The translations under genes were made by a program, and so were the position numbers. Shown piece after piece: positions 1 to 8,504 of a stretch of 64,000 bases of DNA (its first letter is position 1; each line of letters begins with the position of its first letter). Under the pieces are notes generated by a model, which worked only from the letters and a program-made list of their open reading frames with translations, was not told the DNA's origin and ran no database searches. This DNA is from VXNE01 sp965261535 (GTDB lineage Bacteria > Pseudomonadota > Gammaproteobacteria > Pseudomonadales > Azotimanducaceae): contig OZ253469.1 in the NCBI GenBank assembly GCA_965261535.1, forward strand, positions 4,030,001 to 4,094,000, written 5' to 3'.

Positions 1-1088
1 GACTCGATGACGCGAATCGTTTCGGCGGCGGCTCGGTCCCAGGAAAAGTCGCTCGCCCGCCGGCGGGCCGCATCGGCCAGTCGTGATCGGAGTGCGCTGT
101 CCGTCATCATGCGTTTGAGCCCGCGGGCAATGTCCTCGGTGGATGTCGGATCGACGAACAGGCCGGCGTCGCCGGCGGTCTCCGGCATCGCCGACGTATT
201 GCCGGTGAGCACGGGCTTGCCGAAGGTCATCGCCTCGATGATCGGCAAGCCAAACCCCTCGTAGAGGCTCGGCATCGCGACGAAATCGCAACCGGCGTAT
301 TGCCTGAGCAGATCTTCGTCTTCGAGTGCCCCGAGCTGGCGAACGCGGTCCTCCAGCCCATTCGCCCGGATAAGCACGCTGGGCTTGGGCATACGCCATC
401 CTGTGCCTCCAACGAGGTGCAGGTTGTGCTCCACGTCGTCCTTGATGCGCGCGAAGGCTTGCAGCAGGCGTTCGAGATTTTTTCTGGGCTCGACCGTGCC
501 GACGAATAGACCGAAGGGTGGGGTGGCCCGGGCCGCGGGTATCCCCGATGCAACGGCGAACGACGCTCCGTGTACGACGGTCGTCTTGTCGGCGGCCTCG
601 GGAAAGTAGCGCTCGATGGAGCGCTTGGTCGCTCGCGATACCGCGATGAGACGACGCGCTCGACGAATGGAGCTTGGCATCGTCGCGCGTTCGACCAGGT
701 ATCCCATTGGTCTCATTGTCTCCGGTGCGTGCTTCCACACAAGGTCGTGGATCGTGACGACGGCGGGCGTCGTCAACCGTATCGGTAGGCGATGACGGGG
801 CGACCAGAACACGTCTGCCCGATCAACCGCCGCCCACCGGGGAAACAGCACCTGGGCATGCAGTTCGTCCACAACGTCCGGCGTCCGGACGACGACATTC
901 GGTCGGGCAGCACGAGCGGTCGGATGCATGTCAAGAGAAGGGGCCGACGTCGCCCAAGTGGGCCGCGGGCCGTAGAGAAACCATTGGTGAGTCGAGTGCT
1001 GCTGCATCCGTTGCAACAGTTCGGCCAGGTAGCGGCCGATACCCGTTTTGGGCGCGATCAGGGGGCGGGCGTCGACGGCGATTCTCAC
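1..1088 (-). CDS. GT4-family glycosyltransferase, 3' end outside window
   Basis: Retaining glycosyltransferase of the GT-B fold that should transfer a sugar from a nucleotide donor to a growing surface glycan at the inner face of the cytoplasmic membrane. I translated it from a GTG at 1088; the frame stays open to position 1 (about 362 codons seen). The N-terminus reads MRIAVDARPLIAPKTGIGRY, the usual glycine-rich start of this family. Further on are VGTVEPRKNLERLLQAF, the start of the C-terminal Rossmann domain, and SLYEGFGLPIIEAM, the donor-binding motif with its paired glutamates. It lies 12 bp downstream of another GT4 gene on the same strand, so the two are probably co-transcribed. Donor and acceptor cannot be told from sequence. 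Confidence 0.9.
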   Translation of the reverse strand, partial: MRIAVDARPLIAPKTGIGRYLAELLQRMQQHSTHQWFLYGPRPTWATSAPSLDMHPTARAARPNVVVRTPDVVDELHAQVLFPRWAAVDRADVFWSPRHRLPIRLTTPAVVTIHDLVWKHAPETMRPMGYLVERATMPSSIRRARRLIAVSRATKRSIERYFPEAADKTTVVHGASFAVASGIPAARATPPFGLFVGTVEPRKNLERLLQAFARIKDDVEHNLHLVGGTGWRMPKPSVLIRANGLEDRVRQLGALEDEDLLRQYAGCDFVAMPSLYEGFGLPIIEAMTFGKPVLTGNTSAMPETAGDAGLFVDPTSTEDIARGLKRMMTDSALRSRLADAARRRASDFSWDRAAAETIRVIE

Positions 1089-1100
1089 CGGTCGTCGACT

Positions 1101-2264
1101 TCAACTGCGCGCGCCGTTGCTGCGCTGCTTTTCCGCGTCAAGCGAATCGAGGGCTTTGTGTCCGAGGCTGCGGTAGATCGCGCCGTAACGTTCGCCCATC
1201 AAATCGCCGGTGAAGAGTTGATCGAACCGTTGCCGGGCGCGCCGCCCCATGGCGTCGGCCATCTCCGGGCAATCGTGTATGCGGTCCATCGCCTGGCGCA
1301 GTGCGGGCGCGGATCCCGGCGCCACGACCAACCCGGTTTCGTCGCCGATATTGACGTGGCTGGTGCCCGATCCCGCTTCTGTTGAAATCAGTGCCTTGCC
1401 GTACATGGCGCCTTCGAGCAGCGCCACTCCGAACGCCTCGGCGCGCAGGTAGGAAGGGAATACCACACTGCGGCAAAGCGACAACAGGGCAACTTTTTCT
1501 TCATCGGATACATAGCCGGTGAAGGATACATTGTCGAGGCGTAGCCGCCGCGCCTGGGCGAGCAGTTCACGCTCCGTCGGCCCCGAGCCGGCGATGACAA
1601 CGCGGAAGGGCGCGTTGGCGATCGCGTCGAGCAGTATGTGCAAGCCCTTGTAGTAGCGAAGGACGCCGATGAATAGGAAAAAACCTTCTCCGTACCTGTC
1701 CTGCATTACTGCGCGGATGGTCGGCGAGATTGGCGGGTAGGTATGTTCGTTCAGGCCGAGGGGAACGATCTCGACCTTGTCCTGGAAACGGCGCACCACG
1801 TCGCTGGTAGCGAGGTAGTTGGGCGACGTGCCGACGATGCAATCGACGTTGCGCAGAAACCGGTTCATGACCGGGCGATAGAGCACCCGCAGCACGCGCT
1901 GTCGGACGATGTCGGAGTGGTAGGTCAGGACGGTCGGCCGCTTTGTTCGCGAAGTCAGGTGCAGCAGATCGCCGAACGGCCACGGGAAGTGGTAGTGGAT
2001 GACGTCGGCCCACTTCGCGAGACGTCCGTGCATTCGGAACGCTTGCAGCGACATGCCGCAGGAAGCGACTTCGATGTCGCGGCGAGCGCGATAGACCTTC
2101 GCTTCGCTGCGGTGGAGGACCTGGGGCTTCGCGTTGGCGCTCAGCGCGAGTAGTCGGTTGTCAAAACCGCGCGTCTTGGTAAAGAGACAGATCTGCCGAA
2201 TAACCTCTTCGATACCTCCCCGGCTATCGGGGAAGTAGGTTCGGTAGACGTGTAGGATGCGCAA
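1101..2264 (-). CDS. GT4-family glycosyltransferase
   Basis: Full-length GT-B glycosyltransferase of 387 residues. The N-terminal acceptor domain begins MRILHVYRTYFPDSRGGIEE, typical of GT4 enzymes, with a YHSDIVRQ segment near residue 115. The C-terminal donor domain has FIGVLRYYKGLHILLDAI (about 197-214), then FPSYLRAEAFGVALLEGAMY with the EX7E-type acidic residues. It is divergent from manC; the 145 bp between them must hold both promoters. With manC next door, GDP-mannose is a plausible donor, but that rests on context only. Confidence 0.92.
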   Translation of the reverse strand: MRILHVYRTYFPDSRGGIEEVIRQICLFTKTRGFDNRLLALSANAKPQVLHRSEAKVYRARRDIEVASCGMSLQAFRMHGRLAKWADVIHYHFPWPFGDLLHLTSRTKRPTVLTYHSDIVRQRVLRVLYRPVMNRFLRNVDCIVGTSPNYLATSDVVRRFQDKVEIVPLGLNEHTYPPISPTIRAVMQDRYGEGFFLFIGVLRYYKGLHILLDAIANAPFRVVIAGSGPTERELLAQARRLRLDNVSFTGYVSDEEKVALLSLCRSVVFPSYLRAEAFGVALLEGAMYGKALISTEAGSGTSHVNIGDETGLVVAPGSAPALRQAMDRIHDCPEMADAMGRRARQRFDQLFTGDLMGERYGAIYRSLGHKALDSLDAEKQRSNGARS

Positions 2265-2409
2265 TGGTGCCCCCCGGCATGGCCCTGGGCGCTCTGCCTG
2301 CCACCTCTCCCAACGGCCGAACGCAACGCGCTAGAATGATAGCAATACAGAGCAGACCGGCGAAACTCCCGGCCGGCTACATTATCGGAGGAGAAGGGGA
2401 GCGACGCAT

Positions 2410-3831
2410 TTGGAATCCATCCTTCCGGTAGTGTTGGCGGGCGGCGCGGGGACACGCTTGTGGCCCCTCTCGCGCGGATGCTATCCCAAGCATTTCCTCT
2501 CCCTCACCAGCGACCGCTCGATGTTGCAGGAAACGCTGTTGCGCGTAGCTCGCCTCAATGCAATGCCACCCTACATCGTCTGCAACGAGGAGCATCGGTT
2601 CCTCGTCGCCGAGCACTGTCGCGAGATCGGTCAGCACTGCGGCGCGATCCTGCTGGAGAGCGTGGCATGCGGCACCGCACCGGCGGTGGGGCTGGCATCG
2701 TGCCACGCGCTTCGACGCGACGAGGATCCGATGCTGCTGATCGTACCTTCGGATCACCACATTGAACTGCCAGATGCGTTTTGTGCCGCTGTGCGGTCGG
2801 CAATCGATCGTGCCAATTCGGGTAGCCTGATCGCGTTCGGCGTCCGTCCATCGAGTCCGGACACGGGGTACGGCTATATCCGCGCGGGCGAAGCACTCGG
2901 CGGCGGCTTGCGTCGCGTTGCCGAGTTCTACGAGAAGCCTGATGCCGCGACGGCGGAGGAGTACGTGCAATCGGGCGACTTTTTCTGGAACAGCGGCATC
3001 TTCCTCTGCAGGGCGAGCGCATACCTGGAGGAGCTGCGCCGGCATCAGCCCGCTATGCTCGCCTGTTGCCAAGCGGCGGTCATTTCAGGTTCGGACCAAC
3101 AGGACTTCTTTCGTCCCGGATTCGAGTTCTCGGATTCGCCGAAGGATTCGATCGACTACGGCATCATGGAGAAGACGGATGCGGCCGTGATGCTGCCGCT
3201 GGATGTCGGTTGGTCCGATGTGGGATCCTGGTCGGCGCTGCACGGAATCCGCGCGCGCAATGAGGACAACAATGCCCTCGTCGGCGATGTCATCACCATC
3301 GATACCACGAACTCCCTGGTGCAGGCCGACAAGCGGTTGGTGGTGACGGTCGGGGTGGACGGATTGATGGTCGTGGATACCGCCGACGCGGTGTTGATTG
3401 CGGCCCAAGGCCATGCCCAGAAGGTGAAGGAAGTGGTCGGGCGCATGAAGGATCTCGCTTATACGCAGTACGATGCGCATCCCCGCGTCAATCGGCCGTG
3501 GGGAAGCTACGAAATAGTGGAGGCGGGCGAGCACTATCAGGTCAAGAAAATCGACGTGAATCCCGGTGCCCGCTTGTCGTTGCAGGCGCACAACCACCGC
3601 TCGGAGCATTGGATCGTTGTCCGCGGCACGGCCAAAGTGGCTTGCGGGGATACCGCCTTGACGCTGTCGGCGAACGAATCGACCTATATTCCCCTGGGCA
3701 GCAGGCATCGGATCAGCAATCCGGGTAAAGTGCCGCTGGAACTGATCGAGGTGCAGGTGGGCGACTACCTTGGAGAGGACGACATCGTCCGATTCGACGA
3801 CGACTATGAACGCGTCGATGGAAAGCTCTAG
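2410..3831 (+). CDS. manC: Mannose-1-phosphate guanylyltransferase / mannose-6-phosphate isomerase
   Basis: Bifunctional type II enzyme (ManC/AlgA/WbpW family) making GDP-mannose: the isomerase half converts fructose-6-P to mannose-6-P and the N-terminal half joins mannose-1-P to GMP. It has 473 residues, the normal length. The nucleotidyltransferase signature GGAGTRLWPLSRGCYPKHF starts at residue 11 and EKPD occurs near 177. The C-terminal cupin shows PWGSYE, LSLQAHNHRSEHW and a late STYIPLGSRHRI. The start is TTG at 2410 with a purine-rich GGAGGAGAAGGGGAG tract just upstream. No phosphomannomutase gene is present in the window. Confidence 0.96.
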   Translation: MESILPVVLAGGAGTRLWPLSRGCYPKHFLSLTSDRSMLQETLLRVARLNAMPPYIVCNEEHRFLVAEHCREIGQHCGAILLESVACGTAPAVGLASCHALRRDEDPMLLIVPSDHHIELPDAFCAAVRSAIDRANSGSLIAFGVRPSSPDTGYGYIRAGEALGGGLRRVAEFYEKPDAATAEEYVQSGDFFWNSGIFLCRASAYLEELRRHQPAMLACCQAAVISGSDQQDFFRPGFEFSDSPKDSIDYGIMEKTDAAVMLPLDVGWSDVGSWSALHGIRARNEDNNALVGDVITIDTTNSLVQADKRLVVTVGVDGLMVVDTADAVLIAAQGHAQKVKEVVGRMKDLAYTQYDAHPRVNRPWGSYEIVEAGEHYQVKKIDVNPGARLSLQAHNHRSEHWIVVRGTAKVACGDTALTLSANESTYIPLGSRHRISNPGKVPLELIEVQVGDYLGEDDIVRFDDDYERVDGKL

Positions 3832-3916
3832 CGAGATGGGTCGCATGTGTCGGGACGCGCGGGGCTGGTATTTCGCCCATCCGGACGGCTGCGCGTAGCG
3901 CCTTTCGAGTCCCGGC

Positions 3917-4951
3917 ATGGCGCGCGCGCGAAAACACGTCCTGGTCACAGGAGCGGGCGGGTACATCGGCACGACGCTCGTGCCCATGCTGCTTCGCGAA
4001 GGCTACCGGGTCAGAGTCGTGGATCGGTTCTTCTTCGGTCGCGGTCTGTTGCCGGAACACCCGCGTCTCGAGGTCGTCGTCGAGGACACTCGCAAGCTGA
4101 CGGCGACCCATGTTACCGGCACGGATGCGATCATCGACCTGGCCGCCATTTCCAACGACCCCTCCGGTGAGTTGTTCCGGGAGGCGACGCTGGAAATTAA
4201 TCACCGCGCGCGCGTGCGCACGGCCCACCTCGCGAAAAAAGCTGGGGTGCGCCGATATATCTTGCCCTCCTCATGCAGCATCTACGGCGCGCAGGGGGAG
4301 GGCGTCGTGGCCGACGAAAACAGTCCCGCGAACCCACTCACGACCTATGCGCGGGCCAACGAAATGGCAGAGCTTGGCGTGTTGCCGCTCGCGGACGAGA
4401 CCTTCTGCGTCGTCGTGCTGCGGCAGGCGACCGTCTACGGCGTCTCGCCGCGCATGCGGTTCGACCTCGCGGTCAATGGCATGACCCACGGAGCCTGGAA
4501 GACCGGGAAGTTGCCGCTGATGCGAGACGGCACGCAATGGCGTCCGATGGTCCATGTGCGCGATACGGCGCGAGCACTGATGTTCATGCTCGAATCGGAT
4601 CCGGCAACGGTAAATGGCGAGATCTACAACGTCGGCTCCGCGTCGAACACCTATCAGATCCGTGCCCTTGGGGAGGTCGTCGCGGCGTGCGTGCCAAAAG
4701 ACGTGGAGATCGAGTGGTACGGTGATCCGGATCGGCGCAGCTACCGCGTCGCGTTCACAAAGATCGAGGCGCTGGGCTATCGCGCAGAGAAAACGGCCGA
4801 AGACGGCGTCGCGGAAGTCTGCGAGGCATTGGACGCCGGCACCATTGACAAGACGGTTCAGACCATCACGCTTGACTGGTACAAGGAACTCTTGCGCTGG
4901 CACAAGGTCTTGCGCGATGTCGAAATGTACGGCGGAATCGTCGATATTTAA
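3917..4951 (+). CDS. NAD-dependent epimerase/dehydratase (extended SDR)
   Basis: Extended short-chain dehydrogenase of 344 residues, expected to act on a nucleotide sugar. The NAD-binding motif GAGGYIG is at residues 10-16 (full GxxGxxG), and LPSSCSIYG carries the catalytic Ser region. The catalytic YxxxK position reads Tyr-Ala-Arg-Ala-Asn, so the Lys is replaced by Asn at the expected spacing. VLRQATVYG and RPMVHVRDTARA follow, the latter being the conserved substrate-domain HVxD motif. It lies 85 bp after manC on the same strand and probably belongs to the same surface-polysaccharide set. The exact substrate is not deducible. Confidence 0.88.
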   Translation: MARARKHVLVTGAGGYIGTTLVPMLLREGYRVRVVDRFFFGRGLLPEHPRLEVVVEDTRKLTATHVTGTDAIIDLAAISNDPSGELFREATLEINHRARVRTAHLAKKAGVRRYILPSSCSIYGAQGEGVVADENSPANPLTTYARANEMAELGVLPLADETFCVVVLRQATVYGVSPRMRFDLAVNGMTHGAWKTGKLPLMRDGTQWRPMVHVRDTARALMFMLESDPATVNGEIYNVGSASNTYQIRALGEVVAACVPKDVEIEWYGDPDRRSYRVAFTKIEALGYRAEKTAEDGVAEVCEALDAGTIDKTVQTITLDWYKELLRWHKVLRDVEMYGGIVDI

Positions 4952-5088
4952 CGCTTGCGGCAAGCGGGCGGATCTTGATGGGGAGACGTCCGCGGGCAAA
5001 GGGAAGGACAGTTGATGGGGCCGGAGCCCGGACATTTCATCAAGGGCCGCGATGATCGCGCAGGATTTTTCCCGCGTGCGGGTGCTCG

Positions 5089-5280
5089 GAGCCTTCAGCC
5101 GGGGAGCGCGAGGGGGCACCCCTCGCAAGAAGACAGCAGCGCGAGGGGGCACCCCTCGCAAGAAGACAGCAGCGCGAGGGGGCACCCCTCGCAAGAGAAG
5201 AGACGGAAGCATAGCCATGCCTTATGGTGTAGCGACCACGTGCGCTCACGCGGGAAAAAGTGCCCCACAGGCGGCGCCTT
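5089..5280 (+). repeat. Palindromic hairpin-repeat locus 1 (three hairpins plus reverse tail box)
   Basis: The gap between the epimerase gene and rfbA holds one long unit (GGAGCCTTCAGCCGGGGAG followed by the hairpin GCGAGGGGGCACCCCTCGC) and two 33-bp short units, ending near 5200. At 5259-5280, on the opposite strand, is a copy of the tail box (GGCGCC ... GTGGGGCACT) that accompanies other loci of this family. The remainder up to 5433 is comparatively AT-rich and may hold the rfbA promoter: TTGGAA at 5369 and TATTCA at 5391 are spaced 16 bp, a weak sigma-70 candidate. Confidence 0.9.
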
Positions 5281-5433
5281 CGCTCCGCCCGTGGCCCGAC
5301 CCCACCGTGCGAGGGCGCGGCAGCGCAGTTTGTATCCGGCAGGATCTTCGAAATATGGGATTAACCTATTGGAACTAAAAGGCATTTGTCTATTCAACAA
5401 GCGGCTTGGTGAAATATCCGGGCCAGAGACCGT

Positions 5434-6300
5434 ATGAAGGGCATCATTCTCGCAGGAGGAGCGGGGACCCGACTGTACCCCCTCACGCTCGCGGTATCGA
5501 AGCAACTGCTGCCCGTGTACAACAAGCCGATGATCTTCTACCCCATTAGCGTCCTCATGCTCGCGGGGATCCGGGAGATCCTGATCATCTCCTCGCCCGA
5601 GCATCTCGAGAGCTACAAATGCCTGTTGGGCGACGGCAGCCGATTGGGCATGACGTTCCGTTACGCCCCGCAACCGAAACCGGATGGCTTGGCCCAAGCG
5701 TTCCTGATCGGCAGGAATTTCATCGGCGGCGATGGCTGCGCGCTGGCGCTTGGTGACAACATATTCTTTGGTAACGGGCTCACGGGAAGATTGCGCGCGG
5801 CGACTTCTCGCCAGCGGGGCGCCACGGTGTTCGGCTATCGAGTACCCGACCCCGAGCGCTACGGAGTGGTGGACTTCGGCGAGGACGGGCGGGCAACCTC
5901 GATCGAAGAAAAACCCCTGCATCCGCGTTCCGATTGGGCGCTGACGGGACTCTACTTCTACGACAAGGATGTCGTCGAAGTTGCCGCGAATGTGAAACCG
6001 AGCGGTCGCGGCGAACTCGAGATCAGTGACGTCAATCGCAACTACCTCGAGCGCGGGAACCTGCACGTCGAGTGTCTGGGACGCGGCTTTACCTGGTTTG
6101 ATGCGGGAACCCACGACAGCCTGGTGGAGGCTTCCACATTCGTTCAAACGTTGGAGAGACGGCACGGCGAGCGAATAGCGGTACTGGAGGAAGTGGCGTT
6201 TTCCAACGGCTGGATCAGCCGCGAGGAGTTGGAGACGCTCGGCCACGACCTGTGCGCCAGCAGCTATGGAGAGTATTTGCTGCGTCTGGCGCACGGCTGA
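5434..6300 (+). CDS. rfbA: Glucose-1-phosphate thymidylyltransferase
   Basis: RmlA/RfbA catalyses dTTP + glucose-1-P to dTDP-glucose, the first step to dTDP-rhamnose and other dTDP-sugars. It has 288 residues, matching the family. The N-terminal signature GGAGTRLYPLT is at residues 8-18, followed by SKQLLPVYNKPMIFYP. LGDNIFFG supplies the metal-binding Asp, and SIEEKP and WFDAGTHDSL are further family motifs. It starts with ATG at 5434. The other rml genes (rfbB, rfbC, rfbD) are not in the window, so they lie elsewhere or the product feeds another dTDP-sugar. Confidence 0.96.
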   Translation: MKGIILAGGAGTRLYPLTLAVSKQLLPVYNKPMIFYPISVLMLAGIREILIISSPEHLESYKCLLGDGSRLGMTFRYAPQPKPDGLAQAFLIGRNFIGGDGCALALGDNIFFGNGLTGRLRAATSRQRGATVFGYRVPDPERYGVVDFGEDGRATSIEEKPLHPRSDWALTGLYFYDKDVVEVAANVKPSGRGELEISDVNRNYLERGNLHVECLGRGFTWFDAGTHDSLVEASTFVQTLERRHGERIAVLEEVAFSNGWISREELETLGHDLCASSYGEYLLRLAHG

Positions 6301-6306
6301 TATCTC

Positions 6307-8046
6307 GTGTTGTTCGCAACGCTAGCCCGGTATGCGAGACGACTATGGGAGCTTTTGCATGCCATTTGGGATCTGTCGGGAGCTTATCGCGCGAGGAGAG
6401 GAGGAAGGGAGCTCCTGCGGGCACTGGTGCGCGCGGGCGGACTACGGCGGGCTTGCCGGGTCCTGATTGACTACACATCGCTCTATCCGAAGGAACAGGC
6501 TCGGCGGTACCGCCGATGGATCGAGGTCACCGAGACGGGGAGGGACGAACATCCGGTCAAGGTTGTATTGGCCGTCTCTTTCCGCGGACTTGATGACGAC
6601 CAGTTCAGGTTCGTGGTCGCAAATCTGATCGAAACTGCACGATGCGCCAAGGTGCTCGTCGATGTTGAGTCTTCTCGTCTCGATGCGCTTGGCGAACTTC
6701 GCGCGCGCGGCCTTAACGCGTATCCGTTGGCGACCGAGACTGGTGCCGATGTGCTGCCGGCCGACTCCGTTGGGGTGGTCTTCCTCGGCCACGCATGCTG
6801 CTTGCACCGCAGCAGCTTGAGCGCCACGACGCGCGCGCTCGAGGCGGGGGCGGATGTGGTTTACGGGGACTCGGATCGGATCGACGTGAAGGGAACTCGC
6901 CAACTCCCCCATTTCAAGCCTGACTTTTCGCCTGACCATCTGTTTCATGAAGACTACATCTCGGACTGCGTAGGCATATCGCGCCGCATCTGGGACGGAG
7001 AGTGGTGTTTTGACGACCCATACGCTTCGGTACTGCGTACAGTGGAAGCCGCAAGCCGGATCGAACACTTGCCCAGGATACTGAGCCACGTATTGGCCGG
7101 AGCCAAAAGAACGCCGCCGGCGCCACCGGAATGCCTGGAGAAACTGTTGCGAGACCGCTATGGGCTCTGCGCGAGCGTCGAGGTGACTCCTTCGGGTTGG
7201 CGCTGCCGCTTCCAAACCGAGGCGCACGTTACGGTGGTAATTCCGACGCGTGATCGCCTGGACCTGCTGGCACCATGCGTGGACAGTCTCTATGCGACGA
7301 ACGCGGGGAGCCGTTTCGACGTGATCCTTGTGGACAACGGTTCCAGGCAACCGCAGACGCGCGAGTGGCTGGGGCGGATGGAGCGCGAGCGCGAGAACTT
7401 CCGTGTATTGACCGCTGATGTCGAATTCAACTGGTCGCACCTCAACAACGTTGCCATAGCCGAAGCCAGGGGCGAGGTGTTCGTCTTTCTGAACAACGAC
7501 ACCGTGTCGATAACCGAGGGGTGGCTTGCGCGCATCGCCGAATACGCAATGCGAAAAGACGTGGGGGTTGTCGGGACGTTATTGCTATTCGAGGATGAAA
7601 CGATTCAGCATGCGGGCGTTGTGGTCGGCTACGGTGGGCGTGCGGGCCACGTCTATAGCGGCGTTCGCGTGGAGGACAATAGCGGCATGTTTGTTTCGCC
7701 CCGGGTTGTGCGCAACGTAGCGACCGTAACCGGGGCATGTCTCGCCGTCAGCCGCAATGTCGTTGATACGATAGGAGTATTCAACGAAGGGTATCGGGTC
7801 GTGGGCAACGACACCGAATTCTGCCTGCGCGCGCATCTTGCGGGCCTGCGCAACGTCTACTTGCCGGATATCGTCCTGTTTCACCACGAGTCGCAATCGC
7901 GCGGTCGCTCGGATCCGCCGTCCGACAACGACAAGCTGGAACGGTTTATTGCCGAGCACATGCCTCGCGATCCTTTCTACAATCCCAACCTGACGTTGTC
8001 GTCGCTGTATCCGAGCCTGTCCGCCGAACCCCGAGCCCGCGGATAG
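6307..8046 (+). CDS. GT2-family glycosyltransferase
   Basis: Protein of 579 residues with a GT-A (GT2) domain in its C-terminal half. That domain starts at about residue 302 with VTVVIPTRDRLDLLAPCVDS, then VILVDNGS, then FLNNDTVSITEGWL, which contains the Asp-Thr divalent-cation site. It continues with a GACLAVSR acceptor motif and GNDTEFCLRAHLAG. The N-terminal 300 residues resemble the glycosyltransferase-associated half seen in polysaccharide-cluster GT2 proteins (GADVVYGDSDRI, HFKPDFSPD). The GTG start is 6 bp after the rfbA stop, so the genes are probably co-transcribed. Confidence 0.88.
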   Translation: MLFATLARYARRLWELLHAIWDLSGAYRARRGGRELLRALVRAGGLRRACRVLIDYTSLYPKEQARRYRRWIEVTETGRDEHPVKVVLAVSFRGLDDDQFRFVVANLIETARCAKVLVDVESSRLDALGELRARGLNAYPLATETGADVLPADSVGVVFLGHACCLHRSSLSATTRALEAGADVVYGDSDRIDVKGTRQLPHFKPDFSPDHLFHEDYISDCVGISRRIWDGEWCFDDPYASVLRTVEAASRIEHLPRILSHVLAGAKRTPPAPPECLEKLLRDRYGLCASVEVTPSGWRCRFQTEAHVTVVIPTRDRLDLLAPCVDSLYATNAGSRFDVILVDNGSRQPQTREWLGRMERERENFRVLTADVEFNWSHLNNVAIAEARGEVFVFLNNDTVSITEGWLARIAEYAMRKDVGVVGTLLLFEDETIQHAGVVVGYGGRAGHVYSGVRVEDNSGMFVSPRVVRNVATVTGACLAVSRNVVDTIGVFNEGYRVVGNDTEFCLRAHLAGLRNVYLPDIVLFHHESQSRGRSDPPSDNDKLERFIAEHMPRDPFYNPNLTLSSLYPSLSAEPRARG

Positions 8047-8182
8047 TTCGAGACTCCGCGGAAGCGAGGGCAAGCATTTTTGGCCGTTCGGCGGACTTTG
8101 GTCCTCGCGGGACGGCCCGCCCAAGTCAGGCGGGGCGGAACTCGGCTGGTTCAAGCATGCGCATGTGTCGCAACAAGTATGA

Positions 8183-8500
8183 GCCGGAGTTTTTTTGACC
8201 TGGGTCGACGCCAAGTCGTATGTTGGTCGGTGATCGCAAGAGGCGGGCAAGGAGTGTCGCTCGCCAAGTGAAGCTGAACGGGAGTACGCCGCACGTGCGG
8301 GCAGTCAAACCGCCTGTAGTCGGGGAAACGACAAGCGATTCGAAGCGTTGGACGCCCGCGTCAATTGGAATGGCGACTTTGTGCGCGGGCATGACCGGCC
8401 CGTGGCCGTTGGCTCCGTTGCCGCAGACTCTTGGGGATTGCACGAAATGCACGGGAACGTGAGCGAATGGATGGAGGTCCTCCGACATCGACTCGCGTAG
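8183..8500 (+). pseudogene. Decayed FGE/SUMF1-domain gene fragment
   Basis: Frame-by-frame reading recovers a formylglycine-generating-enzyme-like domain. LTWVDAKSYVGR comes first, then an in-frame TGA where the family has Trp, then SQEAGKECRSPSEAEREYAA (normally YRLPSEAEWEYAA), DARVNWNGDF, VAVGSVAADSWGLHEMHGN and VSEWME, ending at TAG 8498-8500. The 5' third of the domain and the C-terminal GGSW region are missing, and several conserved Trp codons are changed. It lies 5 bp before the VWA gene, and a better preserved FGE-like gene follows that gene, so this may be the remains of a paralogous copy. Confidence 0.85.
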
Positions 8501-8504
8501 ATTC